Positions 34,134 through 44,033 of a stretch of 64,000 nucleotides of DNA are shown piece after piece. Source of the stretch: Gammaproteobacteria bacterium (lineage in GTDB: Bacteria > Pseudomonadota > Gammaproteobacteria > HK1); assembly GCA_021773795.1 (NCBI GenBank), contig JAJFJT010000004.1, forward strand, positions 81,204 through 145,203, read 5' to 3'. The notes beneath the pieces are model-generated. The model made no database searches and was not told where the DNA came from. It saw nothing but the letters and a program-made list of their open reading frames with translations. The position numbers and the translations under genes were made by a program. Positions within the stretch are counted from its first letter, which is position 1. Each line of letters begins with the position of its first letter.

Positions 34134-35552
34134 TTGCGTCAGCGCTACGCCCTCACCGGCACTTTAAGGGATAATCCCCGGACCTTGTCTGCCATCAACT
34201 CACAACGCCCACCACCGTCCCGGCTCCACGCGCTGCCCTATCCGGCGAATCCCGCGACACTATTCGCCCGTATCCGGCATCTGCAGCGGCCGGTTTTTCT
34301 CGATAGCTGTCACCCACACTATGCCGACACCCGCTACAGCCTGTTCGCGGCCGAGCCACGCATGGTGCTCAGCACCCACAAAGGCATCACACGAATCCAG
34401 GATGCGCACGGCGTGCGCCACGCCAAGGCTCATCCCTTACAACTGTTGCGCGAGGCCCTGGGAGCACCCCGCCCCGCCATACCGGGATTGCCCTTTAGTG
34501 GTGGCGCCATGGGCTACTTCAGCTACGATCTCGGTCGCTGCAACGAATACTTGCCAAGCCTTGCCGAGGACGATCTTGGCATGCCTGAAATGGATGTGGG
34601 GATCTATGACTGGGCGGTGGTCATCGACCATCGGAAAAAAACCGCGGTGCTGACCGGCGATGCTCCGGCCCACATCCTGGAGCATCTGCATGTGGAGCCA
34701 TCTATAGCCACAGGGTCTTATGCCTTGGGCAAGCAGGTCCGCAGCAACATGGAGCAGACGCAATACCGGCGCGCGTTCCGGCGAGTGCAGGCCTTTATAC
34801 GCGAGGGTGACTGCTATCAGATCAACCTGGCGCGCCGCTTCGAGGTGGATTTTTCCGGCGACCCCTGGGCCCTGTATCAACGCCTGCGCAGCCTCAGCCC
34901 GGCCCCCTTCGCCGCCTATCTCGAGACCTCTGAGGGCGTCATTCTCTCCGACTCCCCGGAGCGTTTTCTGCGACTACGGGGTAATGAGGTGCTAACCACG
35001 CCGATCAAGGGCACCCGTCCACGCAGTTCCAATCGAAGGCAAGACCAACGGCTTGCCCGGGCACTACGAGACAGCCCCAAGGATCAGGCAGAAAATCTGA
35101 TGATTGTTGATCTGCTGCGTAATGATCTGGGGAAAAACTGCCGCCCGGGCAGTATTGAAGTACCAAAACTTTTCGAGCTGCAATCCTTTACCTCGGTGCA
35201 CCATCTGGCAAGTACGGTCACTGGCTTGCTCAAGCAAGAAAAGCACGCCACCGACTTGCTCCGTGGTTGCTTCCCCGGGGGCTCGATCACCGGGGCCCCG
35301 AAACTTCGTGCCATGGAGATCATTGAGGAACTGGAACCACATCGCCGCGGGGTCTACTGCGGCGCTATCGGTTATCTCGGTTTCGATGGTGGTATGGATA
35401 CCAATATTGCCATCCGCACCCTGGTGATTCACCGCGATACGGCCTATTACTGGGCGGGCGGCGGGCTGGTCGCGGACTCCGATGCAGAGGCAGAGTACGC
35501 GGAGATCCTGGACAAGGCCAAGGCCTTGTTTAGCCTGCTTGCCGAAAGCTGA
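34134..35552 (+). CDS. pabB: Aminodeoxychorismate synthase component I
   Basis: A 472-residue chorismate-utilising enzyme making 4-amino-4-deoxychorismate for folate. Signatures are GDCYQINLARRFE (near 225), ILSDSPERFLRLRG (near 280), TTPIKGTRPR (near 295), and GCFPGGSITGAPKLRAMEIIEELEPHRRGVYCGAIGY (380-420). PIKG matches the PabB-type PIKGT motif. No ATG start exists. TTG 34134 (GAAGG very close upstream) or TTG 34185 are the options. The stop is 10 bp from the convergent GGDEF gene. Confidence 0.92.
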   Translation: MRQRYALTGTLRDNPRTLSAINSQRPPPSRLHALPYPANPATLFARIRHLQRPVFLDSCHPHYADTRYSLFAAEPRMVLSTHKGITRIQDAHGVRHAKAHPLQLLREALGAPRPAIPGLPFSGGAMGYFSYDLGRCNEYLPSLAEDDLGMPEMDVGIYDWAVVIDHRKKTAVLTGDAPAHILEHLHVEPSIATGSYALGKQVRSNMEQTQYRRAFRRVQAFIREGDCYQINLARRFEVDFSGDPWALYQRLRSLSPAPFAAYLETSEGVILSDSPERFLRLRGNEVLTTPIKGTRPRSSNRRQDQRLARALRDSPKDQAENLMIVDLLRNDLGKNCRPGSIEVPKLFELQSFTSVHHLASTVTGLLKQEKHATDLLRGCFPGGSITGAPKLRAMEIIEELEPHRRGVYCGAIGYLGFDGGMDTNIAIRTLVIHRDTAYYWAGGGLVADSDAEAEYAEILDKAKALFSLLAES

Positions 35553-35562
35553 TCAGGAGCCC

Positions 35563-38500
35563 TTAATGGGCAGGAGTTGTCCCGCCACCATTATCTTTGG
35601 CAGGCGGCGAGTGCATCTTCGCAACCAGCTCCGGTTCACCCTGAGGTCGGAGGCACGGAAGCCCCGTGGGACCCGGATCATTGTCCGCCCCCGCCCGGGC
35701 CAGTAAGGCACTCATATCCGTTGCCACCAGCGCTGGACTATAAAGATAACCCTGGGCAACCTCGCAACCTGCCTCACGGAGAAAGGCAAGCTGAGCGCGA
35801 GTCTCTACACCCTTTGCCTGGACCCGATAACCCAGCCCCTTACCGATGGAAAACATGCCCTCAACCACGCAACGCAACTTGGCATCCATATTCAGTTTTG
35901 CCACCATCGAACAATCAAATTTCAGCGTATCGGCCAAGTGGCGCCGAAGGTAGGTGATAGAGGCGAAACCGGTCCCAAAGCTATCAACGGTCAGATGTAC
36001 ACCCTGATTCCGAAGCTCCGCCAACGCATCGCTGGCATCTCTCTCTTGATCAAAAAACGCCTGCTCCGTCAGCTCCAGGACCAGGTTCCCGGGTATAAGC
36101 CCCGCCTGCCGTAGAATCTGCGGAATCACCTGGGCGACTCGACCACGCTGCAATTGCCGAGAGGTCAAGTTCACGGCCACACGCAAACCGCTATAGCCTT
36201 CACCATGGAAACGCTGCAATTGATGACAGGCCTGACCTAGCGCCCATTCACCAATAGGCACAATCAAGCCCGTCTGCTCGGCAATGGGTATAAAGCGTTC
36301 TGGAGATACCCGGCCATATTCAGGATGCTGCCAGCGCAACATTGCCTCCAGAGCAATCACCTCGCCGCTCGCCACCCTCACCAGGGGTTGGTAAATAATA
36401 CTCAGCTCATTGCGTTCCACGGCATGGCGCAGCTCAGCCTCCAGCTTGATCCGCTCGCCAACCCCGACTGCCAAAGACAGGCTAAAGAATTGGTAATTGT
36501 TTTTACCCTCCGCCTTCGCCCGGTAGAGCGCAAGGTCTGCATGTTTCATCAGCGTCGTATTATTTGCGCCATCCTGAGGATAGAGGCTGACCCCCATACT
36601 GGCACTAATGAAAACCTCGTGCTCTCCCAGCATAAAGGCCTCATTTAAAGCGCGCAGGACACTTTCCGCCACCAGTGCTACCGCCTGGGGCTCATTGATC
36701 TCCTCGAGGATAAGCAGAAACTCATCACCACCGAAACGGGCAACGGTATCTTCCTTGCGAATTCGTGCCTCGAGGCGTTGGGCCACCTGTTTTAACAGCT
36801 CATCCCCCACCGGATGCCCCAGACTATCGTTCACGTCCTTGAAGCCATCCAGATCCAGGAAGATAACGCCCACTTGCCGAGCGTTGCGCTGCGCCCGCTC
36901 CAGGGCGTGTTGCAGACGTATCCGGCACAGCAAGCGATTGGGTAAGCCGGTGAGTGCATCATGGTGGGCCAGATACTCCATTCGCTCCTGGGAGCGTTTG
37001 AGCACGCTGATATCCGACAACACGCTGACGTAATGGCTGGTCTCTCCCGCCGGATTAAGCACCGCACTGATGGTGAGCCACTCAGGATAAATCTCTCCAC
37101 TCTTGCGCCGATTCCAGATCTCGCCGCGCCAGACCCCCTCCTCTGTCAGTGCGCGCCACATCTCCGCGTAGAACGCCTGATTGTGACGCCCCGACTGGAG
37201 TATGCGGGGATTCCTGCCCAGCACCTCGGCCTCACTGTAGCCAGTGATGTGGCTAAAGGCCGGGTTGACCGCGAGTATCTCTGGCTCAGTCGAGGTGATC
37301 ACCATCCCCTCGCTACTGTTCTCATAGAGGCTGCGGGCCTGCCGCAGGCTTTGCTCCATTTCGCTGCGTTCCAGGAGGATTTGGGCATTTTCCAGGGCCA
37401 CCGCAGCGCCCGCTGCCAAGCCCTCCAATAACTCCACATCGTACGGGTTAAAAGCGCCATCACGCTTGTCGTGCAGCTCAAAGCAACCGAGCAAGACATC
37501 ATCGTGGGAGAGGATAGGGACGTTTATCAGGTTAATAAATCCAAGCTGCTCCCGAATTTCCGGAATCACATGCGGGTCCCTGCGTGCATCCGCGATGAGA
37601 TACGGCCTGGCGGTGCGCATCACCTCTCCCGGTACCCCCTCACCTTCACTAAAGCGGTAGTCGATAGCGATCAACTCCGTCCCCCGGTGATACTCGCGGA
37701 AAATCATCTCCTTTCCTTCCATGATCCCTGTGATCCCGGAAGCAGCATCTATTAGCCGCATGCCATTGGAGACCAGGGCACGCATAACCGCGGAGCTCTC
37801 CAGCACGGCATTGGTTTCACGCACCGCACTGACGAGCAAACGCAGTTGCCGCTCACGTTTTGTGAGCAGCCGCAGAGGCTGGCTCAATCCCTCCTCCACA
37901 ATCAGGTGATAGATGCACCACAGGGACAAGAGCGTGAAGAAATGGCTCAAATTTTCCCGCACCGTCCCGCTTCCATAACCGTAACCACTGATAGCTGCCA
38001 GCAACGCAAGACCGAGGGCACCCAAAATCCAGGCCAGGAATCCATCCGCAAGTCTTTTGCGCACACTCTGGAAGCGATACATGGCAGCCAGCAGTAACAG
38101 AACCGTCGCGCCGCTTGCACCAACTCTAACGGCCTCTGGATCGCCCACCAGAGAATACAGCCCGCTCCACACCAGCATCACCAGAAATCCGGCGCACAGG
38201 CCCAGCGCGGCGAATAACTTGAAACGTCCAAAAATCTGCCCCGAAGCACCCGGCGCGACGAATAGTACAAAACTTGAAAAGAGTGCAGGCAACATAAAAA
38301 ATTGAACCGATATATCGCTATTATCATCCCCGGCAACACCCATCCCGGCATCCAGCAAGAGATGTATCAGGCTAAGAATGGCCGTCCAGAAGAGGCCCAT
38401 GGAGATAAACAAAACCAGGCGGTTTTGTGAAAGGGGAAAGCTATGCCAACCCACTGCCGCAACCATGGCGGCCAGCGCGATACCGAGAAATTCAGCAAGA

Positions 38501-38625
38501 TAGTGATATAGCTCGAGGCTGTAGCTCGCCCCGGCGGCCAAAACAACCACCAAGAGGATGGGCACCATCCCTGTGCGCCAGATTGCCCCCACAAGGGGCA
38601 ACGACCGTTTGGTCAAAGGGCACAT
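35563..38625 (-). CDS. Membrane GGDEF/EAL protein with GAF and PAS sensors; EAL degenerate
   Basis: A 1020-residue protein. About seven membrane segments occupy residues 15-250. A GAF domain (275-430), a PAS domain (440-560, NSSEGMVITSTEPEILAVNPAF), a GGDEF domain (565-725) and an EAL-like domain (745-990) follow. The cyclase site FGGDEF is intact, with an RKED inhibitory-site motif before it. The EAL domain has lost key residues: EAM for EAL, DSFGTGF for DDFGTGY, LKFDCSM for LKIDRSF. It therefore probably makes c-di-GMP and does not degrade it, the EAL part being at most a binding module. It is convergent with pabB. Confidence 0.9.
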   Translation of the reverse strand: MCPLTKRSLPLVGAIWRTGMVPILLVVVLAAGASYSLELYHYLAEFLGIALAAMVAAVGWHSFPLSQNRLVLFISMGLFWTAILSLIHLLLDAGMGVAGDDNSDISVQFFMLPALFSSFVLFVAPGASGQIFGRFKLFAALGLCAGFLVMLVWSGLYSLVGDPEAVRVGASGATVLLLLAAMYRFQSVRKRLADGFLAWILGALGLALLAAISGYGYGSGTVRENLSHFFTLLSLWCIYHLIVEEGLSQPLRLLTKRERQLRLLVSAVRETNAVLESSAVMRALVSNGMRLIDAASGITGIMEGKEMIFREYHRGTELIAIDYRFSEGEGVPGEVMRTARPYLIADARRDPHVIPEIREQLGFINLINVPILSHDDVLLGCFELHDKRDGAFNPYDVELLEGLAAGAAVALENAQILLERSEMEQSLRQARSLYENSSEGMVITSTEPEILAVNPAFSHITGYSEAEVLGRNPRILQSGRHNQAFYAEMWRALTEEGVWRGEIWNRRKSGEIYPEWLTISAVLNPAGETSHYVSVLSDISVLKRSQERMEYLAHHDALTGLPNRLLCRIRLQHALERAQRNARQVGVIFLDLDGFKDVNDSLGHPVGDELLKQVAQRLEARIRKEDTVARFGGDEFLLILEEINEPQAVALVAESVLRALNEAFMLGEHEVFISASMGVSLYPQDGANNTTLMKHADLALYRAKAEGKNNYQFFSLSLAVGVGERIKLEAELRHAVERNELSIIYQPLVRVASGEVIALEAMLRWQHPEYGRVSPERFIPIAEQTGLIVPIGEWALGQACHQLQRFHGEGYSGLRVAVNLTSRQLQRGRVAQVIPQILRQAGLIPGNLVLELTEQAFFDQERDASDALAELRNQGVHLTVDSFGTGFASITYLRRHLADTLKFDCSMVAKLNMDAKLRCVVEGMFSIGKGLGYRVQAKGVETRAQLAFLREAGCEVAQGYLYSPALVATDMSALLARAGADNDPGPTGLPCLRPQGEPELVAKMHSPPAKDNGGGTTPAH

Positions 38626-38842
38626 TTATAATCTCATTCTTCAGCTGCAAATAGCTTATGCTACACACACCTTATATGCCCTTTTTGCTGCTTTATCTAC
38701 CCAGTATTTCTGTCGGGAACAGACCCCGTCCCGTGAGTACCTTCCTTCCAGAAAGCGACGTCGTAGCACGCGTTCGAGGATTCTTTTATGCTATGGTCGC
38801 GAGCGCGGGATCGCCCGCAGGGTTTTGCAATAGGAATTGCTT

Positions 38843-39607
38843 ATGCGCCTGAGGATTCTGGGTTGTAGTGGCGGCATTGGTGCCGGGCTGCGCACCACCT
38901 CATTTTTGTTAGACGATGAGATTCTCATTGATGCTGGCACTGGCGTCGGCGACCTTACGCTGGGTGAGATGCGCCGCGTACGCCACATCTTTGTGACTCA
39001 CTCCCACCTCGATCACGTCACCTCGATTCCAAAAATCCTCGATACCCTGTTTACCGATATTGAGGACCCGATCCAAGTCCATGCCCAGCCCAAAACTATT
39101 GAGGCCCTCACCACCCATATCTTCAACTGGACCATCTGGCCGGACTTTGCGGTCCTGCCCAATCTGCATGCGCCAGTGATGAAATACATCCCCATGTTGC
39201 CAGGGGAATCCATAACCATCGGCACCAACACGCTGGAGATGATTCCGGTCAACCATATAGTGCCGGGAGTGGGGTATCTGGTTTCCAGTGGGGGAAAAAG
39301 CCTTTGCTTTAGCGGTGACACCACCACCAACGATTCGCTTTGGGAGCGGCTGAACCAGCAGAAGAAACTGGAACTTCTATTGGTGGAATGTGCCTTTTCC
39401 GAGCGTGATCATGCGATCGCGGAGCTGGCCAAGCACTACTGCCCGGAACTGTTGATGACGGATATGAAAAAGCTCAAACACCGCCCTCGGGTGGGCATCT
39501 CCCACCTTCAGCCGGGAGATGAAGAACTCATCATGCAAGAGTGTGAAGCCCTGAATACGGGTTTTGATATCTTCCCCCTCAAGGGCGGCGACATCCTCGA
39601 GATCTGA
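38843..39607 (+). CDS. MBL-fold hydrolase, class II cyclic-nucleotide phosphodiesterase-like
   Basis: A 254-residue metallo-beta-lactamase-fold protein. It has RILGCSGGIGAGLRTTSFLLDDEILIDAGTG at the N-terminus, the metal motif THSHLDHVTSIP (near 52), CFSGDTTTNDSLWE near 155 and HLQPGDEELI near 220. The overall layout is that of class II 3',5'-cAMP phosphodiesterases (CpdP/PDE1). ATG 38843 has AGGA 8 nt upstream; a TTG at 38837 is less likely. It would lower cAMP in the cytoplasm or periplasm; no signal peptide is visible. Substrate is inferred from the family. Confidence 0.75.
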   Translation: MRLRILGCSGGIGAGLRTTSFLLDDEILIDAGTGVGDLTLGEMRRVRHIFVTHSHLDHVTSIPKILDTLFTDIEDPIQVHAQPKTIEALTTHIFNWTIWPDFAVLPNLHAPVMKYIPMLPGESITIGTNTLEMIPVNHIVPGVGYLVSSGGKSLCFSGDTTTNDSLWERLNQQKKLELLLVECAFSERDHAIAELAKHYCPELLMTDMKKLKHRPRVGISHLQPGDEELIMQECEALNTGFDIFPLKGGDILEI

Positions 39608-39622
39608 GGAATTCCCGATGCT

Positions 39623-40402
39623 TCAGTCGTAACGTGAATCCTTCCACTCACGCACTGCCCCAAATATCTCCGCCACAGAATCCAGTTCCCGATCTGCAAA
39701 CTGCTCCGCCGCCTGTTTTACCTGAGGAATATGGGTACGCAGGAAGGGATTGACCCGCAATTCCTGGCCCAGGCTTGACGGCAAAGTGGGCTCGCCACGC
39801 TGCCGCTGAGCATTGGCTTCGTCCTCCCGCGCTAATAACTCAGGATTATCCGGCTCCACCCACTTGGCAAAACCGATATTATCCAGGGTGTACTCATGGG
39901 CACAGTAAACCTTGGTGTCCTGAGGCAGCGCCGCTATCTTCGCCAGCGAAGCACTCATTTGTTCCGGCGTCCCCTCGAATAAACGACCACAACCCACGCT
40001 AAACAAAGCATCACCACAAAACAACGCGCCCGCCCCAAAATAGGTGATATGTCCGGCGGTATGTCCCGGGACATCCAGCACATCAAAGTTCACACCCAGA
40101 TCCTCCAGGCAGACCCGGTCTCCTTCTTTAAGTGGCTGATCGATAGCTGGAATATGCTCCCCCGTGGGGCCATAGACCGTCGCCGATGGATAATGCATCA
40201 GCAAGCGCCGAATGCCTCCGGTGTGGTCTACATGATGATGGGTAATGAGAATGGCCGAAAGCTCAAGGTCTTGCTGTTCCAGAGCAACAATTACAGGCAA
40301 GGCGTCACCCGGATCCACAACCACTGCACTAGTGCTCTTTTTGCTCGAGAGCAGCCAGATGTAGTTGTCAGAAAAAGCCGTGATGGGTGAAATATTCAGC
40401 AT
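39623..40402 (-). CDS. gloB: Hydroxyacylglutathione hydrolase (glyoxalase II)
   Basis: A 259-residue MBL-fold thioesterase. It shows FSDNYIWLL at the start, the binuclear metal motif THHHVDHTGG (near 55), TPGHTxGH-like VPGHTAGHITYF (near 110), GDALFSVGCGRLFEGT (near 130) and the glutathione-binding YCAHEYTLDNIGFA (near 170). It hydrolyses S-lactoylglutathione to lactate in methylglyoxal detoxification. It is convergent with the MBL-fold gene at 38843. Confidence 0.96.
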   Translation of the reverse strand: MLNISPITAFSDNYIWLLSSKKSTSAVVVDPGDALPVIVALEQQDLELSAILITHHHVDHTGGIRRLLMHYPSATVYGPTGEHIPAIDQPLKEGDRVCLEDLGVNFDVLDVPGHTAGHITYFGAGALFCGDALFSVGCGRLFEGTPEQMSASLAKIAALPQDTKVYCAHEYTLDNIGFAKWVEPDNPELLAREDEANAQRQRGEPTLPSSLGQELRVNPFLRTHIPQVKQAAEQFADRELDSVAEIFGAVREWKDSRYD

Positions 40403-40456
40403 GCAAAGAAAATCCTTAAGGGCAATCTGAAATAATAAAGCAATTATAGTGCCACT

Positions 40457-41377
40457 TTAAGCCTCGCTGCTACGCACCAAGCGATCTTTTAGCAGATAAA
40501 TCGATAGCGCCACCCAAATCAGCGCAAAGCTCAAACCGTGTGCCGGGGAAAAAGGCTCAGAAAAGATAAAGACCGCAAGCACAAAATGACTGCTGGGTAC
40601 GATGTATTGCAGTAGCCCGACGGTGGCCAGCGTCAAACGTTTGGCGGCCTGGGCAAAGAGAATGAGAGGCAAGGCCGTTACCAGCCCGGCCAGAATCAGA
40701 TAGCCGTCCAGCCTGATATCACCACCCGCGAACACGCTGGTTCCTGAGGCCTGGAGCCAAGTGAGATAAGGCAGAGCCACGACCAACAAAAGCATGGTTT
40801 CCACCAACTGGCCGCTGATGGCATCCACCGGTGCCAGCTTGCGTACTAACCCGTAAAAGCCAAAGGAAAAGGCCAGTCCCATCGCCACCCACGGAAAGGC
40901 ACCCAACTGCCAAATCTGGTTAAGCACGGCCGCCACTACCAGGCCAACGGCCAATAGTTGCCGATACGATAAGCGCTCTCCAACAAAGATGAAGCCCAGT
41001 AATACCGATACCAGAGGGCTAATAAAGTAGCCCAGGCTCGACTCCAGCACGCGATCGTGGGCGACGGCCCAAATGAATATTCCCCAGTTAATACTGATAG
41101 TAAGCCCGGAAAGCAGCATGGTTCCCAGCAACCGGCGATTAAGGAAGATCGGCGCAATCTTGCTCCAGCGCTGCAGCCCGCTCACTAACAGAGAAACAAA
41201 TACCACCGACCAGACGACGCGGTGAGCGAGCACCTCAAGGGCAGGCACCATGGCCAGCAGCTTGAAATAGAGCGGAAACAACCCCCAGATGGCATAGGCC
41301 CCCAGGGCAAAGAGAACACCCGCTGGCGACAGTGCTTGTTCCCGAGGCTGACCGACCGCTCTTGAATTTGCTCCCAT
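40457..41377 (-). CDS. rarD: RarD-type EamA family transporter
   Basis: A 306-residue inner-membrane protein with ten predicted spans. It matches RarD (GVLFALGAYAIWGLFPLYFKLL at the start, LAHRVVWSVVFV near 50, NWGIFIWAVAHDRVLESSLGYFI near 100-120). The substrate is unknown; chloramphenicol resistance was the original phenotype of the Pseudomonas gene. It is followed upstream on the same strand by a pitA remnant. Confidence 0.9.
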   Translation of the reverse strand: MGANSRAVGQPREQALSPAGVLFALGAYAIWGLFPLYFKLLAMVPALEVLAHRVVWSVVFVSLLVSGLQRWSKIAPIFLNRRLLGTMLLSGLTISINWGIFIWAVAHDRVLESSLGYFISPLVSVLLGFIFVGERLSYRQLLAVGLVVAAVLNQIWQLGAFPWVAMGLAFSFGFYGLVRKLAPVDAISGQLVETMLLLVVALPYLTWLQASGTSVFAGGDIRLDGYLILAGLVTALPLILFAQAAKRLTLATVGLLQYIVPSSHFVLAVFIFSEPFSPAHGLSFALIWVALSIYLLKDRLVRSSEA

Positions 41378-41384
41378 GAATTCC

Positions 41385-41668
41385 TTAGCTGAGTAAAAAC
41401 TGAAATAGAAAGAAGAAGGTAATGGGAAGCACCGCCCCGGCTGGCAGGGTAACAGCCCAGGAGAGAAAAATTGTACGCACTACATTGAGCCGCAGGGCAC
41501 CAATGCCGCGGGCAAATCCCACCCCCAACACCGCGCCCACCAGGGTCTGAGTCGCAGAGATTGGCAGCCCCGTTCCTGATGCCAACACCAGCGTAGTGGC
41601 CGCGCCCAGTTCGGCGGCAAAACCACGACTGGGGGTCAGTTCGATGATGCCACGGCCAAAGGAAGTCT
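41385..41668 (-). pseudogene. C-terminal fragment of a PiT-family phosphate transporter
   Basis: About 93 codons run into a broken 5' end near 41668: GIIELTPSRGFAAELGAATTLVLASGTGLPISATQTLVGAVLGVGFARGIGAL (in parts) and a final hydrophobic helix. This is the last quarter of PitA-type inorganic phosphate permeases, with the second signature motif intact. The upstream three quarters are absent from the window, so the gene was truncated by a deletion or rearrangement between here and 41800. Confidence 0.8.
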
Positions 41669-41800
41669 AGCTGGAATAACAAAAATATCAGGCGCCAACA
41701 ACATATCCTGCTGGAGCTAATCCATGCAGGGATATAACATAATGCCCGTTCACGGCCTGTCGCCGGCACCACCCCGAAAATCACATGGATTTCCGCCACT

Positions 41801-42184
41801 ATGAGCAAAGCAGCTAGCACGCCAGATCTTCTCTATTTTCAGTTAGGCGGATTCGGTGATCGCCAGGATCTGGAACTTGGAGAAAACGGAGAAATCACCA
41901 TCACCAGCGGCAATGCCGGCATCTCCTGGTTCTATCCGGGAGAGAAGAAAAGCACCAAACACGAAACACCCGATGCGGGAAAATGGGCGGGCTTCATGGC
42001 CTGTCTGGAGGAACTGGAGGTCTGGAGCTGGGAATCCCAGTATTTTCACACCGATATGTGTGACGGCATCCAGTGGGAAGTAAAACTTGAGCTGGGTGAC
42101 AAAACCCTGCACAGCCACGGCACCAACAAAACCCCGGAAGGTTTCGATGAATTCAAGGCGGCGATAAAAGAATTACTGTCCTGA
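41801..42184 (+). CDS. Conserved hypothetical protein
   Basis: A 127-residue soluble, acidic protein without signal peptide or known motif. It is tryptophan- and glutamate-rich, with ISWFYPGEKK, KWAGFMACLEELEVWSWESQYF and a C-terminal TPEGFDEFKAAIKELL that suggest a small alpha/beta fold. I do not recognise the family. It is a lone gene between the pitA remnant and a repeat cluster. Confidence 0.65.
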   Translation: MSKAASTPDLLYFQLGGFGDRQDLELGENGEITITSGNAGISWFYPGEKKSTKHETPDAGKWAGFMACLEELEVWSWESQYFHTDMCDGIQWEVKLELGDKTLHSHGTNKTPEGFDEFKAAIKELLS

Positions 42185-42203
42185 CACCTCGGGGTTCATA
42201 GCT

Positions 42204-42394
42204 AGTAGCCCCCGGGGAAATAGAAACAAGGTCGACCGCTACGGTGAACGCCCCCTGGATTCTACTTTGTTTCATCCAGGCTACCGACTGGTAGCCCGGA
42301 TGGAGCGATAGCAAAATCCGGGGAAATAGAAACAAAGTCGACCGCTACGGTGAACACCCCCCCTGGATTCCACTTTGTTTCATCCAGGCTACGA
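42204..42394. repeat. Two tandem ~80-bp REP-like repeat units
   Basis: Two near-identical units (about 42214-42291 and 42315-42391) share CCGGGGAAATAGAAAC, GTCGACCGCTACGGTGAAC and TTTCATCCAGGCTAC blocks. They are linked by GTAGCCCGGATG...AAATCCGGGG. Each can fold on itself (CCTGGATT... with AATCCGGGG). It is the same repeat family as 33003-33106. Confidence 0.7.
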
Positions 42395-42419
42395 ACTACG
42401 GGCGGAGAATTTCTGAAGC

Positions 42420-44033
42420 TCAGGCCGATTTGGCCAGCCTGGCACCCGTCTCCTGTGCCTTCAGATATTCATCGTAGGAACCGCTGAAGTTCACCAGACC
42501 ATCACGATTCATTTCGATAATGCGCGTGGCCAGCGATGACACTACCTCACGATCATGGCTAACGAAGATCAGTGTGCCGGGGTAGTTTTCCAGCGCCAGA
42601 TTCAGGGCCTCGATAGTCTCCATATCCATATGGTTGGTGGGCTCATCCATCAGCAAGACATTGGGCTTTTGCAGCATCAACTTGCCAAACAACATCCGTC
42701 CACGCTCGCCACCGGAAAGAATCGTCACCGACTTATTGATGTCATCCTTGGAAAACAGCAAGCGCCCCAGGGTCCCGCGCAGGCTCTGCTCGTCGTCGCT
42801 CTTCTGCCCCCAGTGACTCATCCAGTCATATAGCGACATGTCCTTGGCGAAATCCTCGGTATTATCCTGCGGATAGTAACCAAGCCGGGCATTTTCAGCC
42901 CACTTCAGGCGCCCGGAATCCTTCTCAAGCTCGCCGTACAGGGTGCGCAGCAAGGTGGTTTTACCAATACCGTTGGGGCCGATGATGGCAATGCGCTCCC
43001 CCGTCTCTATCAACAAATCGAGTTTGGAAAATAATGGCGCCTCGCCATAGCCCTTGGTCAAGCCCTTAACTTCCCCTGCCAGGCGATAGAGCTTTTTATC
43101 CTGCTCAAAGCGAATATACGGGCTGACACGGCTGGAAGGCTTGATGTCCTCCAGCTCAATCTTTTCAATCCGCCGGGCCCTCGAGGTGGCCTGCCGAGCC
43201 TTCGATGCATTGGCGGAAAAACGGCTGACGAAGGCCTGCAATTCGGCAATCTGCTTCTTCTTGCGGGCATTGTCGCCCTGCTGGCGCTCCCGCACCTGGG
43301 TGGAGGCAATCATGTATTCATCATAATTACCCGGATAGACACGCAACTCGCCGTAGTCGAGATCCGCCATGTGGGTACAGACGCTGTTGAGAAAATGGCG
43401 ATCATGAGAAATGATAATCATAGTGCTGTTACGCCTGTTCAGCACCTCCTCCACCCAGCGAATCGCATTGATATCCAGATTATTGGTCGGCTCGTCCAGC
43501 AGCAGAATGTCAGGATCCGAAAACAAGGCCTGAGCCAGCAGCACGCGCAGCTTCCAGCCCGGCGCCACCGCAGTCATGGGCCCCTCGTGCTGCTCCAGGG
43601 GAATGTCCAGCCCCAGCAACAGCTCTCCGGCACGGGATTCCGCGGTATATCCATCCATTTCGGCGAAGGCGTTCTCCAGTTCCGCCACCTGCATGCCCTC
43701 TTCCTCGCTCATCTCCGGCAGGCTGTAGATGCGATCGCGCTCACTCTTCACGGCCCACAGCTCGGCATACCCCATGATCACCGTGTCGATGACGCTGTAT
43801 TCCTCGAAGGCAAACTGGTCCTGGCGCAACTTGCCGACGCGTTCGTTCGCGTCGATGGAGACATTACCCGAACTGGGTTCAAGGTCACCCCCAAGAATCT
43901 TGATGAGGGTGGATTTTCCGCAACCGTTGGCGCCGATCAATCCGTAGCGATTGCCGCCTCCAAACTTGGCGGAGATATTTTCAAACAGGGGTTTGGCACC
44001 GAACTGCATGGTGATATTGGCGGTGGTAATCAA
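42420..44033 (-). CDS. ybiT: ABC-F family ATPase, YbiT-like
   Basis: A 537-residue soluble protein with two ABC cassettes. Cassette 1 has Walker [11 protein letters not shown] near 40 and [11 protein letters not shown] near 190. The linker (240-310) is the basic helical P-site tRNA interaction motif. Cassette 2 has [10 protein letters not shown] near 355, [15 protein letters not shown] and [11 protein letters not shown]. It acts on the ribosome E site in translation. No ATG fits; TTG 44033 ([13 protein letters not shown]) matches the family start and length, with GGAA upstream. The frame is also open to GTG 44135 through a terminator hairpin. Confidence 0.9.
   Translation of the reverse strand: MITTANITMQFGAKPLFENISAKFGGGNRYGLIGANGCGKSTLIKILGGDLEPSSGNVSIDANERVGKLRQDQFAFEEYSVIDTVIMGYAELWAVKSERDRIYSLPEMSEEEGMQVAELENAFAEMDGYTAESRAGELLLGLDIPLEQHEGPMTAVAPGWKLRVLLAQALFSDPDILLLDEPTNNLDINAIRWVEEVLNRRNSTMIIISHDRHFLNSVCTHMADLDYGELRVYPGNYDEYMIASTQVRERQQGDNARKKKQIAELQAFVSRFSANASKARQATSRARRIEKIELEDIKPSSRVSPYIRFEQDKKLYRLAGEVKGLTKGYGEAPLFSKLDLLIETGERIAIIGPNGIGKTTLLRTLYGELEKDSGRLKWAENARLGYYPQDNTEDFAKDMSLYDWMSHWGQKSDDEQSLRGTLGRLLFSKDDINKSVTILSGGERGRMLFGKLMLQKPNVLLMDEPTNHMDMETIEALNLALENYPGTLIFVSHDREVVSSLATRIIEMNRDGLVNFSGSYDEYLKAQETGARLAKSA

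Noticed and set aside
42204-42394. CRISPR-like array
   Set aside because: Only two units, each ~80 bp, self-complementary and related to a dispersed repeat; no cas genes nearby.
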